Positions 1 through 7,460 of a DNA stretch of 14,790 bases are shown piece by piece (the first letter of the stretch is position 1; every line of letters starts with the position of its first letter). A program made the translations under genes and the position numbers. The notes under the pieces are model-generated. The model was given only the letters and a program-made list of their open reading frames with translations. It was not told the origin of the DNA and did not search any database. The DNA is from Methanomicrobiales archaeon (GTDB lineage: Archaea > Halobacteriota > Methanomicrobia > Methanomicrobiales > JACTUA01): assembly GCA_028678815.1 (NCBI GenBank), contig JAJRCS010000107.1:1-14790 (forward strand), read 5' to 3'.

Positions 1-1296
1 CCCGACCCGCTGGGGGTGCAGCTCGTAGAACCGCCTGACCTTGTCCCCCCAGGCGACGAGGTGGTCGTAGTTCAGGTACGCGTAGAGGACCGCGGCATGC
101 TCCTCGCGCCCCTCCGGGACGAAGAGGTTCGACGTGTTGCTCGAGTGCTCGTAGTACCAGGTCTGCACCCCGTGCCGGGCGAAGACGAGGTTCCGGATGA
201 CATCCTTGGGGAGGGTGTCATTGTAGGTCACGTACTGGGAGAGCCCGTGCCGGGTGAAGAAGGCCTCCCAGAGGAGGTAGGTGAGGAAGAACTCGAGGGT
301 CTGCCGGATCGTGGAGGGGGCCTCCCCGAGAGCGGCGGGGAGGCACCGCGCCCAGAAGGGGATCCCCCTCCCCAGGATGCAGCCCCGCAGGAAACCGAGC
401 GGGACCCCGCGGAGGGACCGGTCGACCTCGGCGATCCGGTACCCCTTCTTCCCCAGCGCCTCCCTGGTCAGGGGTGCCAGGGGGGTCTCGACGCAGATGA
501 GGGTGTTCCCCGGGTGGAGCCCCTTTCCGTCCACCAGGAAGTCAACGGACCGGTAGCGCCGGTGGCTCCCGAAATCGGTCCGGTAGACCCGGATGCCGAG
601 CCTCGAGGCCCGGGGGGCGGGGGCGGCCCGGGAGGGGATCCCCACCTTCGCGAGGAGGTAGAGGGGCAGGAGGGCCAGGATTCCCAGGTATCCCGCCTTC
701 TCCCCCAGCCACCGGAGGGAGAGGAAGAACCGGTTCCACCGGGGAACCCGGAACCCTGTACTCCCTGTTCCCCTCGCCGCGAGGATTGCCCCGGGGAGGA
801 GGGGGTCCGAGAGGATCATTACAGGATCCCTTCCACCGCCATCCCGGACCCCGGTTTCGGTGAGCTGGTAGGCTTTGAGGGCCTGGTCGTACCGGTTCAG
901 GGCCAGGTACTTCAGGTACGCATCCCGGGCCTTTTCCGTGCCGACGAGGTCCCCGAGGAGGCCGATGAGCCTGCTCGATCCCAGCTCCTGCCGGAAGGCC
1001 TCGTCGATACCCCTGAGTACCTCGTTGTTCAGGGCAAACTGGTGATGGAGGTCCAGGTTCCCCCAGCGGATCCTTTCCAGCCTCCCGTCCTGTTCCTGCC
1101 CCGGGCGGGACCAGCCCGGGACGGGGGCAGCCATGTCGAGGTACCTGACGCGATAGCCCCTCGCGAGGTACCAGGCGGCCGCAAACCGGTTGAAGAAGCC
1201 GATGCGCTCGAAGATGGCGAGCCCCGGTCCCGGGCTGTCCCGGGGAGACGGACTCCCCCCGGGCGCTTCCGGGGACAGGGGGGATCGATCCTGCAT
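1..1296 (-). CDS. Large surface-carbohydrate-type protein, C-terminus beyond window edge (partial)
   Basis: Open minus-strand frame of 432 codons from ATG at 1296 to the left edge without a stop, so the protein is longer than what is seen. The first ~25 residues are Pro/Ser/Gly-rich; the folded part seems to begin at LAIFERIGFFNRF (about 26-38). A hydrophobic stretch at ~203-217 (LGILALLPLYLLAKV) could be a membrane-contact helix or a linker. Residues ~357-390 (VTYNDTLPKDVIRN, then YYEHSSNTSN) and ~413-425 (LVAWGDKVRRFY) recall the start of the second Rossmann domain in GT-B-like capsule and teichoic-type transferases, but I do not recognise a named family with confidence. It is divergent from another large protein of the same general kind at 1433, which supports a role in surface polysaccharide assembly. 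There is no clear ribosome binding site; a TATA-like element 28 nt upstream suggests a leaderless transcript. The long plus-strand frame opposite it is Pro/Gly/Glu-rich and is a GC-bias shadow. Confidence 0.7.
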   Translation of the reverse strand, partial: MQDRSPLSPEAPGGSPSPRDSPGPGLAIFERIGFFNRFAAAWYLARGYRVRYLDMAAPVPGWSRPGQEQDGRLERIRWGNLDLHHQFALNNEVLRGIDEAFRQELGSSRLIGLLGDLVGTEKARDAYLKYLALNRYDQALKAYQLTETGVRDGGGRDPVMILSDPLLPGAILAARGTGSTGFRVPRWNRFFLSLRWLGEKAGYLGILALLPLYLLAKVGIPSRAAPAPRASRLGIRVYRTDFGSHRRYRSVDFLVDGKGLHPGNTLICVETPLAPLTREALGKKGYRIAEVDRSLRGVPLGFLRGCILGRGIPFWARCLPAALGEAPSTIRQTLEFFLTYLLWEAFFTRHGLSQYVTYNDTLPKDVIRNLVFARHGVQTWYYEHSSNTSNLFVPEGREEHAAVLYAYLNYDHLVAWGDKVRRFYELHPQRVG

Positions 1297-1320
1297 TGTA
1301 CCGGGGTGGGAGAGGTTACC

Positions 1321-1327
1321 CTATTAA
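1321..1327 (-). promoter_or_regulatory. TATA-like element for the leftward gene, probably leaderless
   Basis: On the minus strand this reads TTAATAG, one of the few A/T-rich spots in the divergent gap. Its centre lies 28 nt from the A of the ATG at 1296. Archaeal TATA boxes usually sit about 25-27 nt before the transcription start, so the RNA would begin at or next to the start codon. This fits the missing ribosome binding site. The 8-bp palindrome AACATGTT at 1326-1333 overlaps the element and could be a regulator site. Confidence 0.4.
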
Positions 1328-1393
1328 CATGTTGATGGGGAGGGAGGGAGGGCGCCCGGTCTGCCCGGTCCCGGGACGGTCCTCCCGAAGGTA

Positions 1394-1402
1394 AGTATCA
1401 AT
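1394..1402 (+). promoter_or_regulatory. TATA-like element for the rightward operon
   Basis: AGTATCAAT lies in a GC-rich gap and is the best A/T-rich element before the rightward gene. A transcription start about 25 nt downstream would fall near 1424-1427. That is after the TTG at 1421, so it favours the ATG at 1433 or the GTG at 1442 as translation start. The purine run AGGGGGA at 1425-1431 could act as a ribosome binding site for the GTG. Confidence 0.3.
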
Positions 1403-1432
1403 TGTCCGGAGCACCGACACTTGTCAGGGGGA

Positions 1433-3427
1433 ATGTACCGGGTGGGAGCCGAGGGGACCGTCATCGCCATCGCGGACCAGCGGGAGATGGACAGCGCGGC
1501 CCTCGCCACCGCCATGGAGAGGAAGGGCCTCTCGTCCTGGATCTACCTGGGCGAGGACACCAGCTGGCGGGTCCGGGCCGAGGCTGCCCTCCCCCCGGGC
1601 ATCCGGCGTTTGTCCCTGGCAGGGCAGCTGGACCAGGTGTCCCAGGACCTCCGGCAGCCCTATCTTGAGCTCATCGGTACCCTCTCTGCCCGGAACAGCG
1701 GGTTTTCGTGGTGGTCATCGGAGATCGCGGCCAAGAACCCCTACACCTTCCTTTTCACGAGGATCTGCCTCCTCGCCGCCGCCCGGAGGCTCGTGGAGGA
1801 GGGCAGCACCCTGCCTGGCTGCATGGTCTGCTCCACGCCCGCCATAGCGAGGGGGGCCCGGGAGATCCTCGGCTGCAGGGGAATCGCCCACGGGACCCTC
1901 CATGCCCCGCCCGGGAGCCGCCTCGCGCACCTGGCATCCCCGCCCGGCCGGGCCGCCCTCCGGTCCTTCATGGACCGGTTCCCCGTCCTTCCCCCGGCAG
2001 GGAACCTCTCCCCCCTCTACCGGGAGTACCTGGATACCCGGCTGGAGTACCGCAGGTACATCCTCGGGGAGCACCCCGCGGGTGGTACCCCCCCGCCCTT
2101 CTATGGGGAGAAGGCCGTCCTCTTCCTCACCTGGATCGATGGCCGGAACTTCGCGCCGGACGGGAGCTACCGGGATCCCAACTTCGGGCCCCTCCCCCGG
2201 CTCCTCGCGGAGAAGGGGTACTCCGTGGCTTACCTGGGAAGGGTGCTCCCCACCCTGCCCTTCCGTGCCGCGGTGGAGAAGCTTGCGGGGTGCGGCGAAC
2301 AGGTCTACCTCCCCGAGATGTTCCTCGAGCCCGGTGACCGGGCCTCCTGCCGGAGGGCGGCTGCCCGGTTCAGCCCCACCCTGCCGGTGGATGTCTCCCT
2401 CGGTGAGATCCCGGTCGCGGGTTTCCTGCGGGAGGTGGTGGAAGAGAACCGCCGGGTGCACGCGGAGACCCTCCTCTACCGGCCCCTCGTCCGGCGGATG
2501 GCAGAGAGCGGTATCACCCCCGCCCGGATCATCCATACCTGCGAGGGGCACAGCTGGGAGGCGGCCCTTGCCTGGGCGGTGCGGGAGTACCTGCCCGGCA
2601 CCGGGATCACCGGCTATGACAACGTGACCTTCTCGCGGATGGTCACGTCGATGTACCCCGCTCCCGGGGAGTTCGGGACCCGCCCCCTCCCCGACCGGAT
2701 CGTCACGAACGGCCCGCTCTCGTGCCGGGTGCTCCGCCGGGAGGGCTGGCCCCCGGACCGCGTCACGGCGGGCTGCGGCCTCCGGCACACCTACCTCTGG
2801 GACCGGCCGGGGGGAGCCGCGGCGGTGCCCCCGGGGGATCCCGGCCTCCTCCGGGTCCTCGTCGCCACCGCCATCGGCCTCGGGGACGCGGTGGAGCTCG
2901 TCGCGAAGGCCGTGGAGGCCTTCGGCGGGGTTCCCGGTTACCAGCTGGTCCTGAAGTGCCATCCCCTGGTGAGCATCCCCGAGGTGAAAGGGATCCTGGG
3001 GGACCGGCTGGCCCGGGAGAACGTCCGGTTCTCGCAGGATCCCCTGGACAGGCTCCTCCCTGCCTCCGATCTCCTCCTGTACACCTACACCACCGTCTGC
3101 TTCGAGGCCCTCCGGTACGGGGTGGCCCCCGTCTTTGTCCTGTCGGAGAACTCCGTGAACATGGACAAGCTGGACGGTGCCCCGCACCTCCGCCACGCCG
3201 CGACCGATGCCGCCGGCCTCCGCCGGATCGCGGAGGAGATCCGGAAGGCAGGGCCGGCGGGGAGGGCTGCCCGGGAGGCCGCCGGGCTCGGTGCCGTCCG
3301 GGACGCCCTCGCCCCGGTCACCGGGGAGTGTGCGGACCTCTTCCTCGGGAAGGGCACACCGGGGTGCGGGGATGCAGGAGGGAGCGCGGCTCCCCGGGCG
3401 GAGAAACCCTCATCAGGCGCGGCGTGA
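1433..3427 (+). CDS. Surface carbohydrate biosynthesis protein, GT-B-like
   Basis: Encodes 664 residues from ATG 1433. TTG 1421 and GTG 1442 are alternative starts; the ATG was chosen because it lies just downstream of a predicted transcription start. Counted from the TTG, there is an N-terminal domain with WWSSEIAAKNPYTF at ~97-110. A second domain starts at ~230 (KAVLFLTWIDGRNF). The C-terminal half resembles a GT-B nucleotide-sugar fold, with VLKCHPL at ~510-516 and ASDLLLYTYTTVCFEAL at ~548-564. The latter is the pattern of capsule and CDP-glycerol type transferases, where a Thr/Ser loop and a Glu contact the donor. From memory it recalls the large surface-carbohydrate proteins of Leptospira O-antigen loci (the LIC13510 type); this is recall, not a search. 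The final ~25 residues look disordered. It is first in the operon that makes a CMP-activated sugar, so it is a candidate transferase for that sugar (inference). Confidence 0.72.
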   Translation: MYRVGAEGTVIAIADQREMDSAALATAMERKGLSSWIYLGEDTSWRVRAEAALPPGIRRLSLAGQLDQVSQDLRQPYLELIGTLSARNSGFSWWSSEIAAKNPYTFLFTRICLLAAARRLVEEGSTLPGCMVCSTPAIARGAREILGCRGIAHGTLHAPPGSRLAHLASPPGRAALRSFMDRFPVLPPAGNLSPLYREYLDTRLEYRRYILGEHPAGGTPPPFYGEKAVLFLTWIDGRNFAPDGSYRDPNFGPLPRLLAEKGYSVAYLGRVLPTLPFRAAVEKLAGCGEQVYLPEMFLEPGDRASCRRAAARFSPTLPVDVSLGEIPVAGFLREVVEENRRVHAETLLYRPLVRRMAESGITPARIIHTCEGHSWEAALAWAVREYLPGTGITGYDNVTFSRMVTSMYPAPGEFGTRPLPDRIVTNGPLSCRVLRREGWPPDRVTAGCGLRHTYLWDRPGGAAAVPPGDPGLLRVLVATAIGLGDAVELVAKAVEAFGGVPGYQLVLKCHPLVSIPEVKGILGDRLARENVRFSQDPLDRLLPASDLLLYTYTTVCFEALRYGVAPVFVLSENSVNMDKLDGAPHLRHAATDAAGLRRIAEEIRKAGPAGRAAREAAGLGAVRDALAPVTGECADLFLGKGTPGCGDAGGSAAPRAEKPSSGAA

Positions 3428-3472
3428 GACATACTAACTGGAGATGAACGGTCGCCGGGGATCGGTGTCGGG

Positions 3473-4855
3473 ATGAAGGTCCTCTTCGTGTACACGAACA
3501 TCAATGGAACCCATGAAGAGACCTACTCCTTCGGGCTGGCCTCGCTCGTGGCCGTGGCCCTCCGGGCGGGGCACACCGCGCGGGTCTGCATCGTGAAGAC
3601 AGCCGGAGAATCTGCAGGCCTGTACGATACCCTCGCCGGATTCCAGCCCCGGGTGGTGGCCTTCACCTCGGTCTCCTCCCAGTTCCGCTCCGTGAGGGAG
3701 CTGGCAGCAGGGGTACGGGAGCGGTCCCCGGAGACCATCATCGTCTGCGGGGGGGTCCACACCACCATCTTCCCCCATGCCCTGCGGGACGCCCCGGCCC
3801 TGGACGGGATCTTCAGGGGCGAATCGGAGCCGGCCTTCCTGGAATTCCTGGACCGGATCGAAGGGGGCCTGCCGTTCACCGGGACACCCAACTTCGTGTA
3901 CCGCTCCGGGGATACCATCGTCGAGAATCCCCTGAATCCCCTCGTGGCCGATCTCGACAGCCTCCCCTTCCCTGACAAGACGACCTACCCGTATATCGAG
4001 ACCGTCTCCCGGGACGGGATCGCCCCCTTCCTCTTCTCCCGGGGCTGCCCCTTCTCCTGCAGCTACTGCAGCAACCATGCCATAGCCCGGGTGTACGGCC
4101 TGAAGGCCAACCGGCCGCGGTACCGGAGCCCCGAATCCTGTATCCGGGAGATCGAGGAGACCCTGCGCCAGTTCCCCTCCATCAGGAGGGTATGGATCAT
4201 GGATGACATCTTCGGGCTGGACCGGGAATGGAGGACGGAGTTCTGCAGGCTGTACAGGGAACGCATTCCCGTCAGCTTCGACTGTCTCCTCCGGGCCAAC
4301 GTGGTGGACGAGGAGTTCATCCGGATCCTCAGGGATTCGGGGTGCTACCGGGTCTCCTTCGGGGTGGAGTCCGGGAACGAGTACATCAGGAACGAGGTGA
4401 TGAACCGGAAGATGTCCAACGATCAGATTCTCCGCGCCTTCGAGCTCTGCCACAAATACGGGCTCGAGACGAATGCCATCAACATCATCGGGATCCCCGG
4501 CGAGACCGAGGAGATGATCCGGGACACCATCCGCCTGAACCGGGCACTCAGGCCGACCACGAGCGGCGTGAACATCTTCTACCCGTACCGGGGCACGGTC
4601 CTCGGCGACTCCTGCTTCGCCCGGGGGCTCGTGGACGAGGAGAAGTACGATGACTTCTCCTCCGAGAGGCGGGAGTCTGTCCTCGCAGTTCCGGAACCCT
4701 TCCGGGAGAGGCTGAAGTACTACCGGGAGAACTGGGATACCCTCGTGTACCCCCATGACGTGAAGCGCCGGGTCAAGTCCCTCCTCATGAAGAACCCCGC
4801 CCTCTGGGAGGGGCTCCGCAGGATGAAACGCTCGGTGACCGGGGGCCGGTCATGA
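3473..4855 (+). CDS. B12-binding-domain radical SAM protein
   Basis: Encodes 460 residues. An N-terminal cobalamin-binding-type Rossmann domain (~1-130, with VCGGVHTTIFP at ~91-101 and GESEP at ~116-120) is followed by a radical SAM TIM barrel. The [4Fe-4S]/SAM motif is CPFSCSYC (C192, C196, C199), the CX3CX2C spacing of the superfamily. Downstream barrel elements include FGVESGNEYIRNEV (~299-312) and IIGIPGETEEM (~339-349). The C-terminal ~80 residues are helical and basic. Members of this class do radical methylation, ring contraction or other carbon-skeleton chemistry; the substrate cannot be read here. The position between a carbohydrate-assembly protein and CMP-sugar genes suggests a sugar or lipid-carrier intermediate (inference). 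ATG 3473 has a GGTG ribosome binding site at 3464-3467. Its TGA overlaps the ATG of the next gene by 4 nt, pointing to coupled translation. Confidence 0.88.
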   Translation: MKVLFVYTNINGTHEETYSFGLASLVAVALRAGHTARVCIVKTAGESAGLYDTLAGFQPRVVAFTSVSSQFRSVRELAAGVRERSPETIIVCGGVHTTIFPHALRDAPALDGIFRGESEPAFLEFLDRIEGGLPFTGTPNFVYRSGDTIVENPLNPLVADLDSLPFPDKTTYPYIETVSRDGIAPFLFSRGCPFSCSYCSNHAIARVYGLKANRPRYRSPESCIREIEETLRQFPSIRRVWIMDDIFGLDREWRTEFCRLYRERIPVSFDCLLRANVVDEEFIRILRDSGCYRVSFGVESGNEYIRNEVMNRKMSNDQILRAFELCHKYGLETNAINIIGIPGETEEMIRDTIRLNRALRPTTSGVNIFYPYRGTVLGDSCFARGLVDEEKYDDFSSERRESVLAVPEPFRERLKYYRENWDTLVYPHDVKRRVKSLLMKNPALWEGLRRMKRSVTGGRS

Positions 4856-5856
4856 CCCGCTCCCGCAGGTTCGAGGAGGCCCGGGGGATCCTGGAGCGGA
4901 GGCAGTTCTTCAAGCTCGTCTGCGGGGCGGGGAACGAGGACCCGGCCGAGGTCGGCCGGCTCGCCACCCTGTACACCCTCGCGGGGGCGGCGGCTCTCGA
5001 CCTCTCGGCAAACCCCCTCGTTGTCCGGAGCGCCCGGGAGGGCATCCGGCGGGCGGGGGAGCTCGCGCCCCGGCTGGGGAGGGCCGTCCCCCGCGTTCCC
5101 TTCATCACGGTGAGCGTCGGCCTCGAGGGCGATCCCCATATCCGGAAGGCCTTCATCCTCGAGGACCGGTGCACCCGCTGCATGCTCTGCCAGGCGGCCT
5201 GCGAGCAGGAGGCCATCACCGGCGAGTGCACGGTGGTCGGCATCCGGTGCATCGGGTGCGGGAAGTGCGCGGAGGCCTGCCAGGCGGGCGCCATCGGCTT
5301 CCGGGACACCCGGCGGGACCTCGCCCAGGTCATCCCGGAATGCCTCCGGGAAGGGGCGGAGATGGTGGAGCTCCACGCGGTCTCCGAGGACGAGGAGCAG
5401 GTGATGGCCGACTGGCGGGTGGTGGACAGCCTCGTGCCCGGCAACTACGTGAGCATGTGCCTGGACCGGTCCCTCCTCTCGAACCGGAGGATCGCGGAGC
5501 GGATCCGGCGGCTGCACGGGATCACGGGCGACCGGCTCATGATCCAGGCCGACGGTGCCCCCATGAGCGGCGGGGAGGACGACTACAACACGACGCTGCA
5601 GGCCATCGCGACGGCGGATATCGTGGCAAAGACGGGGATCCCCGTGAAGATCCTCGCCTCGGGGGGGACCAACTCCCGGACCCGGGGCCTCGCGGACCTC
5701 TGCGGGGTGGCCATCCACGGGGTCTCCCTGGGCACCTTTGCCCGGAAGGCCGTCCGGCGCTGGATCTCCCGGGAGGACTTCGGGGAGGACCTGGCCGCCC
5801 TCCGGGAGGCGGTGGCCGTGGCCGAGGACCTCGTCCGGAGGAACACCGGGACCTGA
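4852..5856 (+). CDS. LdpA-family double [4Fe-4S] protein
   Basis: Encodes 334 residues. The N-terminus (FFKLVCGAGNEDP at 19-31, LYTLAGAAALDLSANP at 40-55) matches the opening of LdpA, the iron-sulfur protein that tunes the cyanobacterial circadian clock. Next come two ferredoxin-type clusters: C107, C110, C113, C117 and C133, C136, C139, C143. The C-terminal half resembles the LdpA C-terminal domain (ADGAPMSGGEDDY at 233-245, KILASGGTNSRT at 266-277, HGVSLGTFARKAVR at 289-302) and looks like a TIM-barrel-type end. Length is close to cyanobacterial LdpA as I remember it (~350). A clock role is not expected in an archaeon. The C-terminal domain and the neighbours suggest a redox enzyme or an electron donor to the radical SAM protein or the sugar pathway (inference). 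It overlaps the radical SAM gene by 4 nt (ATGA) and is 15 nt from the HAD gene. No signal peptide, so cytosolic. Confidence 0.8.
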   Translation: MTRSRRFEEARGILERRQFFKLVCGAGNEDPAEVGRLATLYTLAGAAALDLSANPLVVRSAREGIRRAGELAPRLGRAVPRVPFITVSVGLEGDPHIRKAFILEDRCTRCMLCQAACEQEAITGECTVVGIRCIGCGKCAEACQAGAIGFRDTRRDLAQVIPECLREGAEMVELHAVSEDEEQVMADWRVVDSLVPGNYVSMCLDRSLLSNRRIAERIRRLHGITGDRLMIQADGAPMSGGEDDYNTTLQAIATADIVAKTGIPVKILASGGTNSRTRGLADLCGVAIHGVSLGTFARKAVRRWISREDFGEDLAALREAVAVAEDLVRRNTGT

Positions 5857-5871
5857 CGGAGGGGGAGAGGA

Positions 5872-6645
5872 ATGGTCACCCTGCAGCTGGACGGGCACCG
5901 GATCCCGGGGATCCGGCTTGCCATCTTCGACAAGGACGGTACCCTCATGGAGCTCTACCACTACTGGGCGCAGATGGTGGAGCTCCGGGCCTCCCTCCTC
6001 AGGGACGGGCTCGGGCTCTCCGCGGCCCAGGAGGAGGGTCTCATCCTCGCCATGGGGGTCGACCGGGAGAAGGGGAGGCTCCGCCCCGAGGGGCCCGTGG
6101 GGATCAAGAAGCGGGAGGTGGTGATGCAGGCTGCCGTGGACTCCCTCAGGGCGGCGGGGTTCGGCGACCGGACCGGCCTCTGCATCTCGGCCTTCGACGA
6201 GGCCGACCGGATCTCCTCGGAAGACCTGCGCCGGTACATCCGGCCCATCCCCGGGGCGCGGGAGCTCCTGGCCGCCCTCGCCGAGGGCGGGTGCAGGAAC
6301 GCCATCGCCACCACCGACCGGACTGCCCGGGCCACCCTGGCCCTGGAGTACCTCGGGTTCTCCGGCCTCGTGGACCTGGTGGTGGGGGCCGACATGGTGA
6401 GGGAGGCGAAGCCCGACCCCGCGATGATCCGGGTCATCCTCGGGAAACTGGGCGCCGGGAAGGAGGAGTCGGTGATGGTGGGTGATGCGGTGACGGATGT
6501 GCAGATGGGGGTGAACGCCGGCCTCGCGGCCTCCATCGGGGTCAGGTCGGGCCTCACCCCGGGCGAGGAGCTCGCGAGGTACACCCCCTATGTGGTGGAT
6601 GACGTCTCGGTGATCCAGGTAACTGACGGAGGGAGCAGGAGATGA
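5872..6645 (+). CDS. HAD-superfamily phosphatase with C1 cap
   Basis: Encodes 257 residues with all four HAD motifs: I, DKDGT at 20-24 (nucleophile D20, acid/base D22); II, ATTD at 146-149; III, K180 in AKPDP; IV, GDAVTD at 204-209. Between motifs I and II lies a helical cap (~28-125), so it is a C1-capped phosphatase of the phosphoglycolate-phosphatase or N-acylneuraminate-9-phosphatase shape. It is not the capless KdsC type. Its neighbours are a pyruvate aldolase and a CMP-sugar synthetase. Removing a phosphate from a 3-deoxy-ulosonate phosphate before CMP activation is the natural role, by analogy with KdsC and NANP; this is inference. A strong ribosome binding site (GGAGGGGGAGAGGA) lies just before ATG 5872, after a 15-nt gap. 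Its TGA overlaps the next ATG by 4 nt. Confidence 0.88.
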   Translation: MVTLQLDGHRIPGIRLAIFDKDGTLMELYHYWAQMVELRASLLRDGLGLSAAQEEGLILAMGVDREKGRLRPEGPVGIKKREVVMQAAVDSLRAAGFGDRTGLCISAFDEADRISSEDLRRYIRPIPGARELLAALAEGGCRNAIATTDRTARATLALEYLGFSGLVDLVVGADMVREAKPDPAMIRVILGKLGAGKEESVMVGDAVTDVQMGVNAGLAASIGVRSGLTPGEELARYTPYVVDDVSVIQVTDGGSRR

Positions 6646-7460
6646 GCGACAGGCAGATGTATCCTATCAAGAAGCGGCTCGCGGCCGGGGAGGTGGTGGC
6701 CGGGCCATGGTGCGTCCTGCCTTCGCCCGAGGTCATCCATGTCCTCGCCCGGGCCGGTGCGGACTTCGTGATCATCGACATGGAGCACGGGCCCATGTCC
6801 TTCGAGACCGCGGCCGGGATGATCCGGGCCGCGGAGGCGGGGGGGGCAGCCCCCCTGGTGCGGGTCGCCGGGAACAGCGAGGAAGCCATCCTCCACGCGC
6901 TGGACACCGGCGCCCACGGGGTGATCATCCCCCACGTCGGTTCCCGGGAGGAGGCCGAGGCGGCCGTCGCCCGCGCCAAGTATCACCCCCTGGGGAGCCG
7001 CGGGTTCTCGCCCTTCACCCCGGCGGGCGGCTACTCCCTGGCCGGTGTCGCGGATCATGCCGCGGTCCAGAATGCCCTGACCCTGGTCGGCCTGATCCTC
7101 GAGGGACAGGAGGGGATCGACGCCCTGGACGAGATCCTCGCCATCCCCGGTCTCCGTGAGAAGGTGGACCTCATCTACATCGGCGCCTATGACCTCTCCC
7201 AGGCCCTGGGGCACCCCGGGCAGGTGGACCACCCCGACGTGCGCAGGCGGATGCAGGAGTGCATGAAGCGCATCCGGAAGGCCGGGATCGCCGGCGGCGG
7301 GTACGTGGCCAGGGACGGGAAGGACGTGGCATGGATGGTCGGGAGCGGGATGCAGTTCGTGACCCTCCTCCCTGACTGCACCCTCCTCTTCCATACCCTC
7401 GAGGACCGGTACGGCGACCTGCACCGCGCCACGGGGAGGCGGCGGAGGGCGAAGAGGTGA
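6642..7460 (+). CDS. HpcH/HpaI-family class II pyruvate aldolase
   Basis: Encodes 272 residues, near the ~260 typical of HpaI and related 2-keto-3-deoxy-sugar-acid aldolases. Family landmarks are all present: IIDMEHGP (44-51) with catalytic-type H49; PLVRV (71-75) with pyruvate-binding R74; GSRGFSP (118-124); the metal-binding E154 in LILEGQEG; and D184 in IGAYDLSQALG (180-190). The family reversibly adds pyruvate enolate to an aldehyde using a divalent metal. With a CMP-ulosonate synthetase directly downstream, synthesis of a 3-deoxy-2-ulosonic acid is the most attractive role, but a degradative aldolase cannot be excluded. GGAGGGAGCAGGAG precedes ATG 6642. Start overlaps the HAD stop by 4 nt (ATGA), and its own stop overlaps the next start by 4 nt (GTGA). 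The last ~10 residues are a basic tail (RRRRAKR). Confidence 0.9.
   Translation: MSDRQMYPIKKRLAAGEVVAGPWCVLPSPEVIHVLARAGADFVIIDMEHGPMSFETAAGMIRAAEAGGAAPLVRVAGNSEEAILHALDTGAHGVIIPHVGSREEAEAAVARAKYHPLGSRGFSPFTPAGGYSLAGVADHAAVQNALTLVGLILEGQEGIDALDEILAIPGLREKVDLIYIGAYDLSQALGHPGQVDHPDVRRRMQECMKRIRKAGIAGGGYVARDGKDVAWMVGSGMQFVTLLPDCTLLFHTLEDRYGDLHRATGRRRRAKR

Noticed and set aside
16..1335. Plus-strand frame of 439 codons at the left edge
   Set aside because: Composition is dominated by Pro, Gly, Glu, Val and Arg with no domain pattern. The opposite strand encodes a protein with balanced composition and motifs, so this is an antisense shadow of GC-rich third positions.
4852..5856. A circadian clock role for the LdpA-like protein
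   Set aside because: No kai-type genes are seen, and the gene is embedded in a sugar operon. The family match says nothing about a clock in an archaeon.
1715..5961. Long minus-strand frames of 493, 440 and 413 codons
   Set aside because: They are exact antisense to well-supported plus-strand genes and share the same low-complexity composition. None has recognisable motifs.
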